Shown here in pieces: positions 31,753 to 42,422 of a stretch of 64,000 bases of DNA. A program made the translations under genes and the position numbers. Source of the stretch: Rutpela maculata (lineage: Eukaryota > Arthropoda > Insecta > Coleoptera > Cerambycidae); NCBI GenBank assembly GCA_936432065.2, contig OW386290.2, forward strand, positions 54,578,843-54,642,842, read 5' to 3'. Position 1 is the first letter of the stretch; every line of letters starts with the position of its first letter. Below the pieces are notes generated by a model. That model did no database searches, was not told the origin of the DNA, and saw only the letters and a list, made by a program, of their open reading frames with translations.

Positions 31753-32285
31753 CTACATGGTGATTATTTATAGTTGTAAATTATTTTATTAACTAAAAAA
31801 GTTTTCTATCATAGAAACCTCTATTTTTTACGGCGACTGATGTGTTTAGGAGATATATACTGTGTTATTTATATTCTCTTTAGTAGCTATTGATTAGAGG
31901 TACTGTGTTAAATAGCTATATTAGTCCTTCAACATGAATAATATAAAACTGATGTAATTTACTTCAATTTAGTACGTGTATGTATTTAATTTATTTTGTT
32001 TTGTAGGATAGATGATACCAAGATAAGCTTAGTCAATATAAATTCTAGGTAATTATCCGTGTTTTGTGTCAGTTTGTGTATGCTTGCTTAAAGAAATTCC
32101 AACGAATCAAACCAGTCATTTTAATAAAGACAATTAAACAGAAACTCTAATCAAGTATTGATTGCACGCTCATTTTACCACATCTTGCTTATGAAAAAAA
32201 CATTTATTAAAAGCACACAATTAATTACCTGTGCACATATCATTTGAAAGTTTGTGAAATGTTATTTGCAAAGCAGTATTATTTT
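31753..32285. other. Unassigned stretch with one possible micro-exon
   Basis: AT-rich with no repeat structure. At 32007-32048 a 42-nt block is flanked by TTTGTTTTGTAG and GTAATT, resembling splice acceptor and donor sites. One frame through it is open, but there is no homology support. Confidence 0.3.
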
Positions 32286-32289
32286 CCGT

Positions 32290-33240
32290 TTATCTCTTCA
32301 GACCGGAACTTTTCCTGACTCATGGAGGTAGACTGAAATTTGTCCCATTCACATAAAGGATGTCAATTTGCCATTGAGAACTAGACCAATTATCATTTTA
32401 TGTAATTTGGATAAATTATTTGAGTGTTCTTTAAAATGTTTTATTTTTCTACGTTATAGAGTGGGTATACCAAGAGTGAAAATTATTCAGAAATTCGAAA
32501 GTTGTTAATCATTTTATTTTTTCTTAAACGGTAATTAGCGAATTCAAAAATTGATACATTACAAATGTGGGTTAACCAGTTCTTCTTTGTTCGATAATTT
32601 TTTGATCCAATTGAAGTTAATATTTTTTCACAAATAGTGTAGCACTGTAAAATAATCTGATTTCATTGCAGTATATAGCCTTTTTAAGGAGAAACTATTT
32701 TTATTAACGAGATTAAACAAATATTTTTGAAGTATATTGTGTGTTTGTAACGTTTTACTTTTTTGGTTTCATTAATTACTGTTTAGGACAAAATTAAATG
32801 CGGAATAACTCTGAAGATTTTTTTATTCGTGGCACACCCACTCTTAAATTCCAAATTTGTTTTTAATAGCATGGTAGGTCCGCGATTACAAAATTGGTTA
32901 GCACAACTTAATTTATAGCGGGAACACTCAATGAGGTGGGTCAAGTCAGTTATTCCAATTTTTCTAAAGTTTTCGACAGATCTGATCATGGATCTTGTTT
33001 CAAAGATTGTTGAATTTAGACCTTTTAATAACTTCAAGTCGGGTGTTCCTCAGTGGTCTGTTCTTGACCTCTGTTATTTATAATATTGGTAAATGACATT
33101 GATATTGATCTTCAAAATAACGCTCTGCTGTACACTGCTAATTGCTGTATTCTGTCATTAATAATTTTGATGTCTTCCTTAACATAGAAAAACCTGTGCT
33201 TCAAATTTTTAAATGGTGTGACAGAAATTGGATTCATCGA
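32290..33240 (+). pseudogene. Highly decayed non-LTR reverse transcriptase
   Basis: Around 32305-32430 a broken frame reads FPDSWR, ICPIHIKD, then TRPIIILCNLDKLFE, matching the FP.SWK..V.PI.K...YRPISIL..L.KLFE block of Jockey-type RTs. At ~33030-33150 another frame gives FKSGVPQWSVL, then a VNDIDIDLQ-like segment and LLYT in place of the catalytic box. At ~33180-33235 FLNIEKPVLQIFKWCDRNW matches the following block. The middle (32440-32930) is unreadable. Old, 5'- and 3'-truncated. Confidence 0.6.
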
Positions 33241-33274
33241 AGGGAATTCGAGGAATCCAATTTTACAAACGCCA

Positions 33275-33440
33275 AGCTGCCGAAGATGCCGATGTTTTAA
33301 TTATTCAAACAGCTATCGAAATGTTCGCGTTGTCGTCGTGTACGAAAATATTACAAAAGTTATGGAGAATCTTGCACTCTACAAAATGTATATGAAGTAC
33401 TTTTTCCGTAGTGTCAACAGAAAGCGAGTTATTTAAAAAA
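33275..33440 (+). pseudogene. Fragment of the cysteine-rich repeat-associated protein family (central region)
   Basis: One frame reads AAEDADVLIIQTAIEM and the next NVRVVVVYENITK. Together they fit the conserved DADVLIV.TAIE...V.VVGED.D block I recall from insect repeat-associated proteins whose C-terminus is a Cys cluster like that at 29230-29300. A single frameshift near 33322 separates the halves. Nothing else of the protein is readable. Confidence 0.45.
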
Positions 33441-33444
33441 AAAA

Positions 33445-33964
33445 CTAATTTTACTCCTCATGACAAGATGGTGGATAAAGTAGCCCCCCAGACGTCAATA
33501 ATTTGGATTCTTAATGAGGACCCCCCCCCACCTAACAACACTAAAAAGATCTGTGAAATTTAAAATACGTTAATTGTCTGCATTTAAATTACTTTAGGAG
33601 AACTAAATGTAATTTCTACATATTTTTTATTTGAATTCTGATTTAATATTCTTATAGAATTTTTAAAACAACGATTTTTAGTTAAAGAAGTCGACATTTT
33701 TTTGCATTTTCAATTTTTCTTAAATTAAAAATATTTAATAGATATATCTAATTTAAAAAAATAGAGTGAGTACTACTTTTTTTTGGAAATTGTGTGCAGC
33801 TTTTCCATATATTCCATAGTTTAACCATTGGTCGTGGTGAAACTCACATGGCGTGAAATTCCACCCAATATTTGTGGTATTATTTTGACCGGTGTTTACT
33901 ATTATAGTTGTCTTCAGGTGTACGAAGCACTCAAAAAAGGTCGGCGCCTTTGACCATCAAACAT
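33445..33964. other. Unassigned stretch
   Basis: AT-rich with a C-rich run near 33524. No gene is recognised. Confidence 0.5.
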
Positions 33965-34830
33965 CCCAAGGAACAATTTTAGTTTCTTAAATGTATAAAA
34001 GGGTGCTATAAAACTATTTATAAAATGCCTTGAAAAATCTATTTTGCTGTAACAATATCCTTAATACCATCATAAAGCGACTTGTAGACTAAAAGGGCCC
34101 ACCCTTATGAAGGTTGTTAAGGTCTTTTTAAATTCCATCATAAAACTCCTTAGTGAGGTATAGTGCTGCTCTTGAAAACCTTGTTCGGGCCGTTTTAAAA
34201 CCTTTCTTAAAACCTATTTTAAAGCTGTCAGAAGCTTTTCTATTAGCTTCCTGCAATTCTAGAAAACACCTAGAAGGCTACCTTAAAACTGGTTTTTAAA
34301 ACCATATTAGAACTGAGAAGCTATAAGAATGTCCACGAAGGAATCCAAATAATTTTATTATTGCATTTATTTTTTCTAAACTGATTTAAGCAAACACACC
34401 ATCAGACTTATTGAAGATAAAATGGAATTTGAAATGTATAAAGCGTAGAGCACTATAACCTCTCTAAGGCCGATTTAAAAGGTAATAAAAAGCCATCAGG
34501 TATGACAAAAAAATTCAAACCAACCGCAGTTTATCGTTAAAACTACATAAGAAAGGCCCAAAAAACAAGAGCCCCTCAGAAATAATAATGATTTTAATAT
34601 CCATACAAAATTTGCATAGACACACGTAATCAGCAAATTTAAAAAAGTGGGCTGCTTCTCGGTTCCCACGGTAATTTTCAGTCGTTTCTTGTAATTCTAC
34701 CTTAATTTGCTAACGAAAAAGTGATAATTATTGATAATTATAATTGTGAGATTGACCTTGAATATTTTTATATAACAAGAAAAACATGGCCGGCCAACTA
34801 AAAACCTAATTGTCATTTTACAGTCCTCTC

Positions 34831-35553
34831 CAGTGTTGCCAGGTCTAGTGAAATTTCACTAGATCTGGTGATTTTTTTTAAATCTAGTGATTTAGTGAAA
34901 ACTTTTATGAAAATGCCCATTCTTAATGATTTTTGAATCATCCAATTTATTGCCCTCTACTGGTAGGTAGACAATACAGAACTGTTCACGTTCACCACGG
35001 TCAGTAAACTCTACGGTTACCTCGATCAGCAGCTCTTAGACGAGAGACACCCGCGGAGCGGGGAATCGAATGAAAGAGACAGACAGATTTCCGTGCAAAA
35101 GACACAGACAAAGATGCCTGTAGTGTCTACAGCTAACGTAGGCTGTAGACCATAACAGAATATCTTTCATTCGATTCCCCGCTCCGCGCGTCTCTCTCGT
35201 CTAAAATCTGCTAATTGAGGTAACCGTATAGTTTATTGACCGTGAATCGCTACAATCGAATAGCCTAGGCTCGTTGCCCTCTAGCGTCTCGTAGACAAAC
35301 AGTACTTTCTAGTTACAAACCATTTAATACAATACAGAGTACTAAGTCTGGCAACGAAATATAATCAGATAGAGGACACTCAAAGCTATGCTGTGTTCAG
35401 AGAGCTCAAGAAAATTACGTGTCCTACAGAGACTGCAACTTTTGAAAATTAAAGATGAGAGCTTTAATTTCAAATCTAGTGAAATTTTAGTAAGATTAGT
35501 AACTTTTTAAAGCGTCGTCTGATAACTTTTAAAATTTTGATCTGGCAACACTG
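34831..35553. mobile_element. hAT-type MITE (723 bp) with near-perfect 8-bp target duplication
   Basis: The ends CAGTGTTGCCAGGTCTAGTG and ATCTGGCAACACTG carry the CAGTGTTGCC hAT-like terminus. GTCCTCTC (34823-34830) and ATCCTCTC (35554-35561) flank it, differing only at the first base. Subterminal TCTAGTGA motifs repeat on both sides (34842-34890 and ~35475-35490). A second hairpin is nested inside (34996-35250). No transposase. Confidence 0.87.
34996..35250. repeat. Hairpin-forming inverted repeat (~85-bp arms) inside the hAT MITE
   Basis: CACGGTCAGTAAACT, ACGGTTACCTC and GAGCGGGGAATCGAATGAAA in the left arm are matched inverted by TTTCATTCGATTCCCCGCTC, GAGGTAACCGT and AGTTTATTGACCGTG on the right. 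The spacer is ~80 bp. The arms are less AT-rich than the MITE around them, so this is probably a separate smaller insertion, although I could not prove a target duplication. Confidence 0.75.
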
Positions 35554-35767
35554 ATCCTCTCATTAAACTATATATTCTAATAATGGTAATGACCTAGAAC
35601 ATTTACTCTAAATTTAGTATTTTTGTATACTATCACAAATAGTCCCTTCCTTACAAAAATGCAAATGCACTTGGCGAAGATCACATGGACTTAATAAAAG
35701 CTGTAATAAAACGTTTGGGACGTTGACATTTGATACAAAAACTTATAACTTAACCTCAAAATAAGTT

Positions 35768-35906
35768 GCATGTGTGTGTGTGTTTTAACAGTCCTTTTAA
35801 AATGGCCACTCTTTTTTATTTTCTTCCACCTTTCCAAAAAAGACTTAATTACACATCAGTAAGTCGTGAAATGCTTTTAATTAACACACACACACACACA
35901 CACACA
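35768..35906. repeat. (TG)n and (CA)n microsatellites in inverted orientation
   Basis: TGTGTGTGTGTGT at ~35770 and CACACACACACACACACA at ~35886 are ~115 bp apart and complementary. Confidence 0.85.
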
Positions 35907-36727
35907 TGCATCAACAACACTTCAAGCAGACATATTGTTTATTATTTTTATAATAAATGTTTTATTGAGGTTTTGGAAAGTGTTTTATGGAATTAAAATT
36001 TGCCTTTTAGATTTATAGAGGCCTTTTTTTCTTCATAACGGTTTCATCACAACATTTATCAAGGATGTTTTAAGAGTCTAGTTTAGTAATGGCCTTTAAT
36101 AAGTACTAATAGGCATTGAAAATGTCTAGTTTTAAAAAGGATTTAAAATACATTTATTGCAAATATGTCAAAACCATAAAGAATAATTTAAAGCCTCTTT
36201 AAATCTAAATGGAATTTAAGACGTTCATAAAACTAATTAGCTTTATGGAGAGTTTTATGTAGGTTATGATAAATTCATTACAAATACATATTATCCTAGA
36301 AGCAAATTAGCTTTATAATTAGGTCTTACAGAATGCTTTAAAACTTACTATTAAGAGCAAGTATACTTGAAGCCTAAAAGGCCTTAACTACAACATCAAT
36401 AAAGCACATGACTATTTCCTAACCCTAACAAACCTTTCTTAAGACCTCCTCAAGTCCAAATGACTTTTAAATTGTTCCTTGGGATACCACATTGTATCAG
36501 ATTTTCATCCTTGTCAACCATTTTCCAGACATTATTTTCCTGTTGTTTTATTTTTTTAAAGTATCCAACCTGTATATTTTTTATTAAGAGTTGTCAGGTC
36601 TCTTTCTTGACAATAGCGTGAACTATCTGTCAAATATTATTTTACATTTCCCAAAGTGATTTTTTCACGATTATAATTAGCTACCAATAATATTTCCGAC
36701 CTTTCTTCGTTGTTATCGTCTCTAAAT

Positions 36728-37792
36728 AAATAATTAGAAAATAATAATTGACTAATGCAGTGCAATTCAATTCAACATGACCAACGTATGCAGCATATCA
36801 CGATAACAAATTTTCATAAACAGTTGAATTATTAATGGGCTGTGTATAAGATGGGTCACAAACAACGAAACACCTTCATAAACAAATTAACAAATAAACA
36901 ATTGCCATCACCTAAAATGGGAATAACATGTCGTCCGGCAATAGCTGGCTCTGACTGATTTACTCGGATCCTTTCGGTCAACTACGACCTCAACATGCGC
37001 AGTTTGATGTAGTAGGGGCCACCAGTACGTTATAGTTCGAGCGCTGAGATTCATTTATTTATTTCAACTTCTGTTTCGTTTTTATGTATGAAAATTTAAG
37101 AAAAGAAAAATTAGTGATGATGCATCTGTAGATAAATAGTTTTATTTTAAAAAAGAATCATCAAAATCGGTCCAGCCGCTGTCGAAGCCGAAAAAGAAAA
37201 CGGCTTGGCTTGTGTTTTAAAAATTGATTTAAGAAAAAAATTACCTATGCGTAGAATATTTTCTAGAATCATTTTATTTTGAATTGTAGTCAATTCAGCT
37301 ATTTACTATTTGTTTGCTGACTTATTGTCGATATTAAAATTGATGTAAATATTTATCCATAGACTAGTGAATCAGATGATTTACTGCAGTAAAAGTAAAA
37401 ATAGTAATTTCCTATATTTACACCATTCATGAATATAGAGGCAGTAATTGTGATAGGCATAGATGTTATATTTATATGTGGAATTATATTTGAATATTTA
37501 GTAATTCGATAAATATTTAACTGAATTCGATTAGATGTTCGTTGGAATAGTCTTGTTATCAAAATAACTAAATAACCCTGTTGTTGATGTTTTTGAATAA
37601 TTTCAATCTAACTAAACGTGTGGTTCGTGTATTTACTAATAAGAGAAAATAGTGGTAATATTTCAACTGTATGTGAAAATATACTTAACAACATATATAA
37701 TTAATCTGTTTGTTACCTACTATAAATAACAAATGTCCTTGAGGCAGCCTTTAATTTATCGTTATAAATTATAATTAGAAATCAGGGGCAGA
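36728..37792. repeat. 1.07-kb tandem duplication, copy A
   Basis: From AGAAAATAATAATTGACTAA to AAATCAGGGGCAG this unit matches the next unit nearly base for base, including CATATCACGATAACAAATTT, TGTCGTCCGGCAATAGCTGG and GCCGCTGTCGAAGCCG. An OTU-like fragment is encoded on the minus strand at ~36890-36985. An AAGCCGAAAAAGAAAACGGC hairpin occurs near 37188. Confidence 0.88.
36890..36982 (-). pseudogene. OTU-type cysteine protease fragment, copy A
   Basis: The minus strand reads TERIRVNQSEPAIAGRHVIP, then ILGDGNCLFVNLF. The GDGNCLF motif holds the catalytic Asp and Cys of OTU-family deubiquitinating proteases. OTU domains are carried by some eukaryotic mobile elements as well as host genes. The frame ends within ~20 residues of the motif and the catalytic His region is not seen, so it cannot be active. 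Confidence 0.55.
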
Positions 37793-37979
37793 AAGAAAAG
37801 AAAAGAAAATAATAATTGACTAACGCAATGCAATGCAATGCAATGCAATGCAATGCAATTCAATTCAACATGACCAACGTCTGCACCATATCACGATAAC
37901 AAATTTTCATAAACAGTTGAATTATTAATGGGCTGTGTATAAGATGGGCACAAACAACAAAACACCTTCGTAATATTAA

Positions 37980-38087
37980 AAAAATAAACAAATTAACAAA
38001 TAAACAATTGCCGTCACCTAAAATGGGAATAACATGTCGTCTGGCAATAGCTGGCCCTGAGTAATTTACTCGGATCCTTTCGGTCAA
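37980..38087 (-). pseudogene. OTU-type cysteine protease fragment, copy B
   Basis: The same segment as in copy A: ARRHVIPILGDGNCLFVNLF, keeping the Asp and Cys of the OTU motif, with nearby substitutions (NYSGPAIA against NQSEPAIA). The open frame runs further (to 37860) but the later residues do not resemble an OTU fold. Found twice only because of the tandem duplication. Confidence 0.55.
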
Positions 38088-38760
38088 CTACGGCCTCAAC
38101 ATGCGCAGTTTGATGTAGTAGGGGCCAACAGTACGTTATAGTTCGAGCGCTGAGATTCATTTATTTATTTCAACTTCTGTTTCGTTTTTATGTATGAAAA
38201 TTTAAGAAAACAAAAATTAGTGTTGATACATCTGTAGATAAATAGTTTTATTTTAAAAAAGAATCATCAAAATTGGTCCAGCCGCTGTCGAAGCCGAAAA
38301 AGAAAACGGCTTGTGAAATTGATTTAAGAAAAAAATTATCTATGCGTAGAATATTTTCTAGAATCATTTTATTTTGAATTGTAGTCAATTCAGCTCTTTA
38401 CTGTTTGTTTGCTGACTTACTGTCGAATAATATTGATGTAAATATTTATCCATAGACTAGTGAATCAGATGATTTACTGCAGTAAAAGTAAAAATAGTAA
38501 TTTCCTATATTTACACTATTCATGAATATATCGCCAGTAATTGTGATGGGCATAGATATTATATTTATATGTGGAATTATATTTGAATATTTAGTAGTTC
38601 GATAAATATTTAACTGAATTCGATTAGGTGTTCGTTGGAATAGTCTTGTTATCAAAATAACTAAATAACCCTGTTGTTGATGCTTTTGAATAATTTCAAT
38701 CTAACTAAACGTGTGGTTCGTGTAGTTACTAATAAGAGAAAATAGTGCTAATATTCCAAT

Positions 38761-39658
38761 GGGGTTTTCCCACTAATTTTATTTTAACATTTTATGTCGT
38801 GAAAATGATATAATAAAACATTCTATTAATTTAAAACAATTTACTTTTCTAATAAAAATTACTTCTAAGAAAATATTGTTAAAACAACTTGCTGATAATT
38901 TCAGGGCTTTTTAAAACGGGCATTTTTACGCGCCAGAATGACGTATCTGCCCGGAAAACCAATGAGATTATGGATATAATTAGTTGATAATAGATTCTAA
39001 CTGTGTGTTAAAGGAAGCTTTACTGTAAAACTCCTCAGAATTTCCTCTTTTATTGTTTGTACTGTGATTGGTCTAAAGCAGTGGACTTGTAAATATTGGC
39101 CAATCAGAATCCAGATAAATGCCACACAAGTTATTCGTAAAAGCGTCGGTCGTTGATATTTTGTAGTTTAGGCTTAACCTTCATCCGCTTCTGCATTGAC
39201 AGTTCACATCAGATGATTAACCTAAAACTTTATTTATATTTTGATGTTTGGATTGTTTGGAGTGAAAATATTTCAGTTATCAGTTTCTGGTTTATGTTTT
39301 ATTAATTCTATGATCAAAAATAATATTGAGGGAGCATTTTCACTAGTATTATTACACAAAGGTACAAAACAAGCTTTTTTAGGCATTTTGATAATAATTA
39401 AAAAGTGCTGTCAATAAATAGAGGTTATATTTTATATTTTTCAGGGTTATCTTATGCCGACTTTTTATTGGATTTCAGGGTGTTGACGTCACAACGCGCC
39501 AATTTATGGCTATTTAAAATGAACTCAATATTTTTCAAACTTTAAGTTTTTTTTTTCGTTACTATTAGTAAAATTAAAAAGATAATAAATATGCCATAAA
39601 TCATTTTTTTACGTGAATTAAGTTTTTCAGCAATAATTTTTTTTTCTGGGAAAACCCC
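38761..39658. mobile_element. 0.9-kb element with GGGGTTTTCCCA inverted ends
   Basis: GGGGTTTTCCCA at 38761 and TGGGAAAACCCC ending at 39658 are perfect inverted ends. Comparing duplication copy A (TTTCAACTGTATG) with the joined flanks of copy B (TTCCAATTGTATG) shows where it entered and gives a 2-bp AT flank on both sides. The interior has GCGCCAGAATGACGT and TTGACGTCACAACGCGCC near the two ends. No coding content. Class unknown. Confidence 0.8.
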
Positions 39659-39825
39659 ATTGTATGTGAAAATATACTTAAAAACATATATAATTAAACT
39701 GTTTGTTACCTACTATAAATAACAAATGTCCTTTAATTTATCGTTATAAATTGTAATTAGAAATCAGGGGCAGATTGGAGGGGGGGGGGCTGTGTGGTAG
39801 TAATTTATTTATTTCAGGATAATTA

Positions 39826-41485
39826 CTTCCACATCCAGTGGAAGTATAGTAACGAAAAAAAAAAAAATAAATCTTTATTTTTCATATAGGCTTAGCATGT
39901 CATGAAACGTCGAGGTTTTAAGTTTGAGCAAAAAAAAATTCTGTTTGTCGTTTTGTCGGTCTGTCTGTCTGTAACTTTTTTTTATGCCCACGATTACTCT
40001 GGAACCGTTTAAGATATTGACTTGAAATTTGGTACACGCATGTATTTGTGTTGTATGTGTTTATGTTTATGTTTATGTTATTTTAACGAGATCTGGCTAG
40101 ATTATATTTTGATTTTATTCCTATGAAAGGTTGGGGATAAATTGGGGCAAATGAGGGATAAATAGGTGAATCAAGCGATACAATTGGTATTGGGTGACCC
40201 AGGAGATACGTGACATCCAGTAGCATGTTTATTTTAAAATATATTATTTTGAAATTTGATAGACTTATATAATGCATGATTGTCCTTTTTAGTACAAACA
40301 AGACATTTTTTCTACTTCCGGTGAAACCAGAAGTGAAAAAAATTTCTTGTTTGTACTAAGCAAAGGACAATCACACATTATATAAGTCTACCAAGTTTCA
40401 AAATAATATATTTTTAAATAAATATGCTATGGGGTGTTAAATATCTCCTGTGTGTCACCCGGTATATAAGAGAAGCTAAGGTCACAAAAAAATTTTTGGC
40501 ATTTGCCACCCCCACCCCATTATTAAAAGGAGTGAAAAAGATAAAATTGTGATTTAGTGTGTAATATGATTTATTTTTTATAAAAAACGCGTCGAAACTG
40601 GTTGACCAATCTCGTTTATATTCGATATCTAGAGTCCTCTTATAAATATGTCCAAATGATTTTTTCAAAAATGTCATCAAAATTGCTAATTTTCCTTGAA
40701 GTTATCACTAGAATACACTACTAAAGCCGCTTAATTTTTCGACGTTAGTGAATCAGGCTTTGTGCCCCTGCGAAGAAAATTTCTGACATATTACTCCGTA
40801 TTTTCAAAATATTTTTCAAACAAATAAGGTCTTAAAAGCCATCAGACATGCAGGAAACAGCCGCTGTTTCAACCAACACACAAATTGACATATTTGCCAA
40901 GATTCACTTATCTATCAGTCTGATGTAAGTAACTGCAACAATTTGTATAGTATATCTGGTACACGATAGATGGCGTGATCCTACCAGATGTACTATACAG
41001 CAAGCATGAATCACAGAACGTTTGGCAAGACGTGAATAATAGGTCTGTTCCTGCAGCAATCACGGACTAGTCAGATATAACACGATTAGTTGATAACAAT
41101 TCGTGATTGGTCAGCTGACCACGTTAGACAGAGCTTATTGGCTCTAACTAGTTTGTGATTTCTTGCAAATACCAACCTAATAAGATCTGATAATATCTAA
41201 ACAGCATATGATTTTTAAAGCACTTCTAAAGTAACGGTAAGGAGGAATATAATAGTTCAGATTTATTGAATAAATTTGTGACTTAGTGTGGGTACGAACC
41301 AAAGGCCTCAAAATTATTTTTGGCATCAGCCACCCCCACCCCATTATTAAAGGGGGTAAAAAAATAAAATTGGGATTTAGTGTTTATGCATGGATCAAAA
41401 GCTTGAAACATTTTTTTGGCTTCAGCCACCCACACTAGAAATTTGGATGTGGACATAGCGATTCCTTTGGCAGCGGTTTTCTGTT
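39826..41485 (+). repeat. ACTTCCACATCC-family repeat, copy 4, with a nested MITE and internal insertion
   Basis: It starts ATTACTTCCACATCCAGTGG and follows the family order to ~40189. It is split by the MITE 40190-40462, resumes with ATAAGAGAAGCTAAGGTCAC and continues to ~40563. Sequence at 40563-41270 is unrelated (it includes a short hairpin at ~40945-41000). The family then resumes at ~41277 with GTGACTTAGTGTG and two CCACCCCCACC blocks, ending GGATGTGGACATAGCGATTC then the GGCAGCGGTTTT terminus. The start and end are roughly inverted. Confidence 0.78.
40190..40462. mobile_element. 273-bp MITE, TA target site
   Basis: TTGGGTGACCCAGGAGATA at the left and TATCTCCTGTGTGTCACCCGG at the right are imperfect inverted ends. 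The arms remain paired to the centre near 40325 (ACTTATATAATGCATGATTG against CAATCACACATTATATAAGT, and TAGTACAAACAAGACATTTT against its partner). TA lies at 40188-40189 and 40463-40464. Removing it restores the surrounding repeat. Confidence 0.87.
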
Positions 41486-42420
41486 TTGCAATTATTTGAA
41501 TTACTAATCTTCGACGTTAAAAACGCATTGCATAAGGTAATATTTTGCAATGTAAACAAAAATAATATCGCCAAGACGCTTAACCGCTTACAGGTGTTTG
41601 TATATTCAGATTTTGATGAAACTTGGTATCTAGACGTTTTAAAGGGTGTTGAAGAAGAATGAATGAAACAGATGTCACTTACAGATAGAATTTTTCTGCT
41701 TTACATTTAAAAAAAAATATATTCCAATCGGCCAAAAAATAAAAAAGTTACATGCTTGTCCTACAGTTAACTGAGATACCCTGTATACATTTTTTAACAT
41801 TTTGGATATAGTAAAGTTAAACTTTTTAACTGTCGTCAATTTTTGGCATTATATTGTTTTTCTTAATTGTATAAAGTGGAAATCGAAAAACTTTACAGTG
41901 CTCAGAAACGCATACGAAGCAGATACAAACAATCAATAATTGGAACAAATCAACTACTTTAGTATTGACACTGGCAGCATAGCCTCATAAAGTTAAAACA
42001 AACACAACGAACCTTAAACTACTTGAAATTTGTATACATTTGCTTAGTGGTTAGTTGCTGTTACAGTTTTCTTACGTTTAAATGTATAAATAACAAATTG
42101 AATATTATTATCGAATCCGTCACTTGTTGGCCATTTTATATTTTACAGCGTGAATAAAGTTTAATACAGTGATATAAAACTGAGTTAAAAGTTTACACAT
42201 GAATTGCAAATGCAAACTTTTTTGGAGGATTTCAAGGATTTTTAAAATTTCTTAGTTCATTGGGAAATACATCTGTGTTAGCGTAGACTAAACAAACGTT
42301 TCTTGAACCTGAAAGGTAGAGAATATTTTAGTGGGTGGATTGGAGGACAATTGTTTAATGCGCGAACACTTGATAACATCAAAAGTACCTATGTTATGTC
42401 AATAATCATATTTATTTATT
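41486..42420. other. Unassigned stretch
   Basis: AT-rich. A TACCCTGTATAC string near 41787 resembles a CAGGG-type transposon end without a partner. No gene. Confidence 0.45.
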
Positions 42421-42422
42421 AT

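Larger units (their letters stand above)
33965..36483. mobile_element. 2.52-kb element with short inverted ends CCCAAGGAACAATTT
   Basis: CCCAAGGAACAATTTTAG at 33965 is matched by AAATTGTTCCTTGGG ending at 36483. The interior is full of degenerate AAAACCTT/AAGGNNTTTTA-type motifs on both sides, suggesting an old family-specific repeat structure. AT dinucleotides flank both ends. A hAT MITE (34831-35553) is nested inside. There is no coding sequence. The short ends and weak internal symmetry make the boundaries less sure than for the other elements. Confidence 0.55.
37803..39775. repeat. 1.07-kb tandem duplication, copy B, split by a 0.9-kb element
   Basis: Same content and order as copy A (offset ~1071 bp) up to ~38758, then resuming at 39661 with TGTATGTGAAAATATACTTA. 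It carries an expanded (GCAAT)n tract at ~37827-37860 where copy A has one unit. The OTU-like fragment is repeated at ~37990-38087. The inserted element is 38761-39658. Confidence 0.88.

Noticed and set aside
37353..38655. A 69-residue minus-strand frame kept in both duplication copies
   Set aside because: The two copies are nearly identical by recent duplication, so retention of the frame is not evidence of selection; no motif is seen.
36728..39775. Mitochondrial DNA insertion in the duplicated AT-rich unit
   Set aside because: AT content suggested it, but no mitochondrial protein or rRNA sequence could be recognised.
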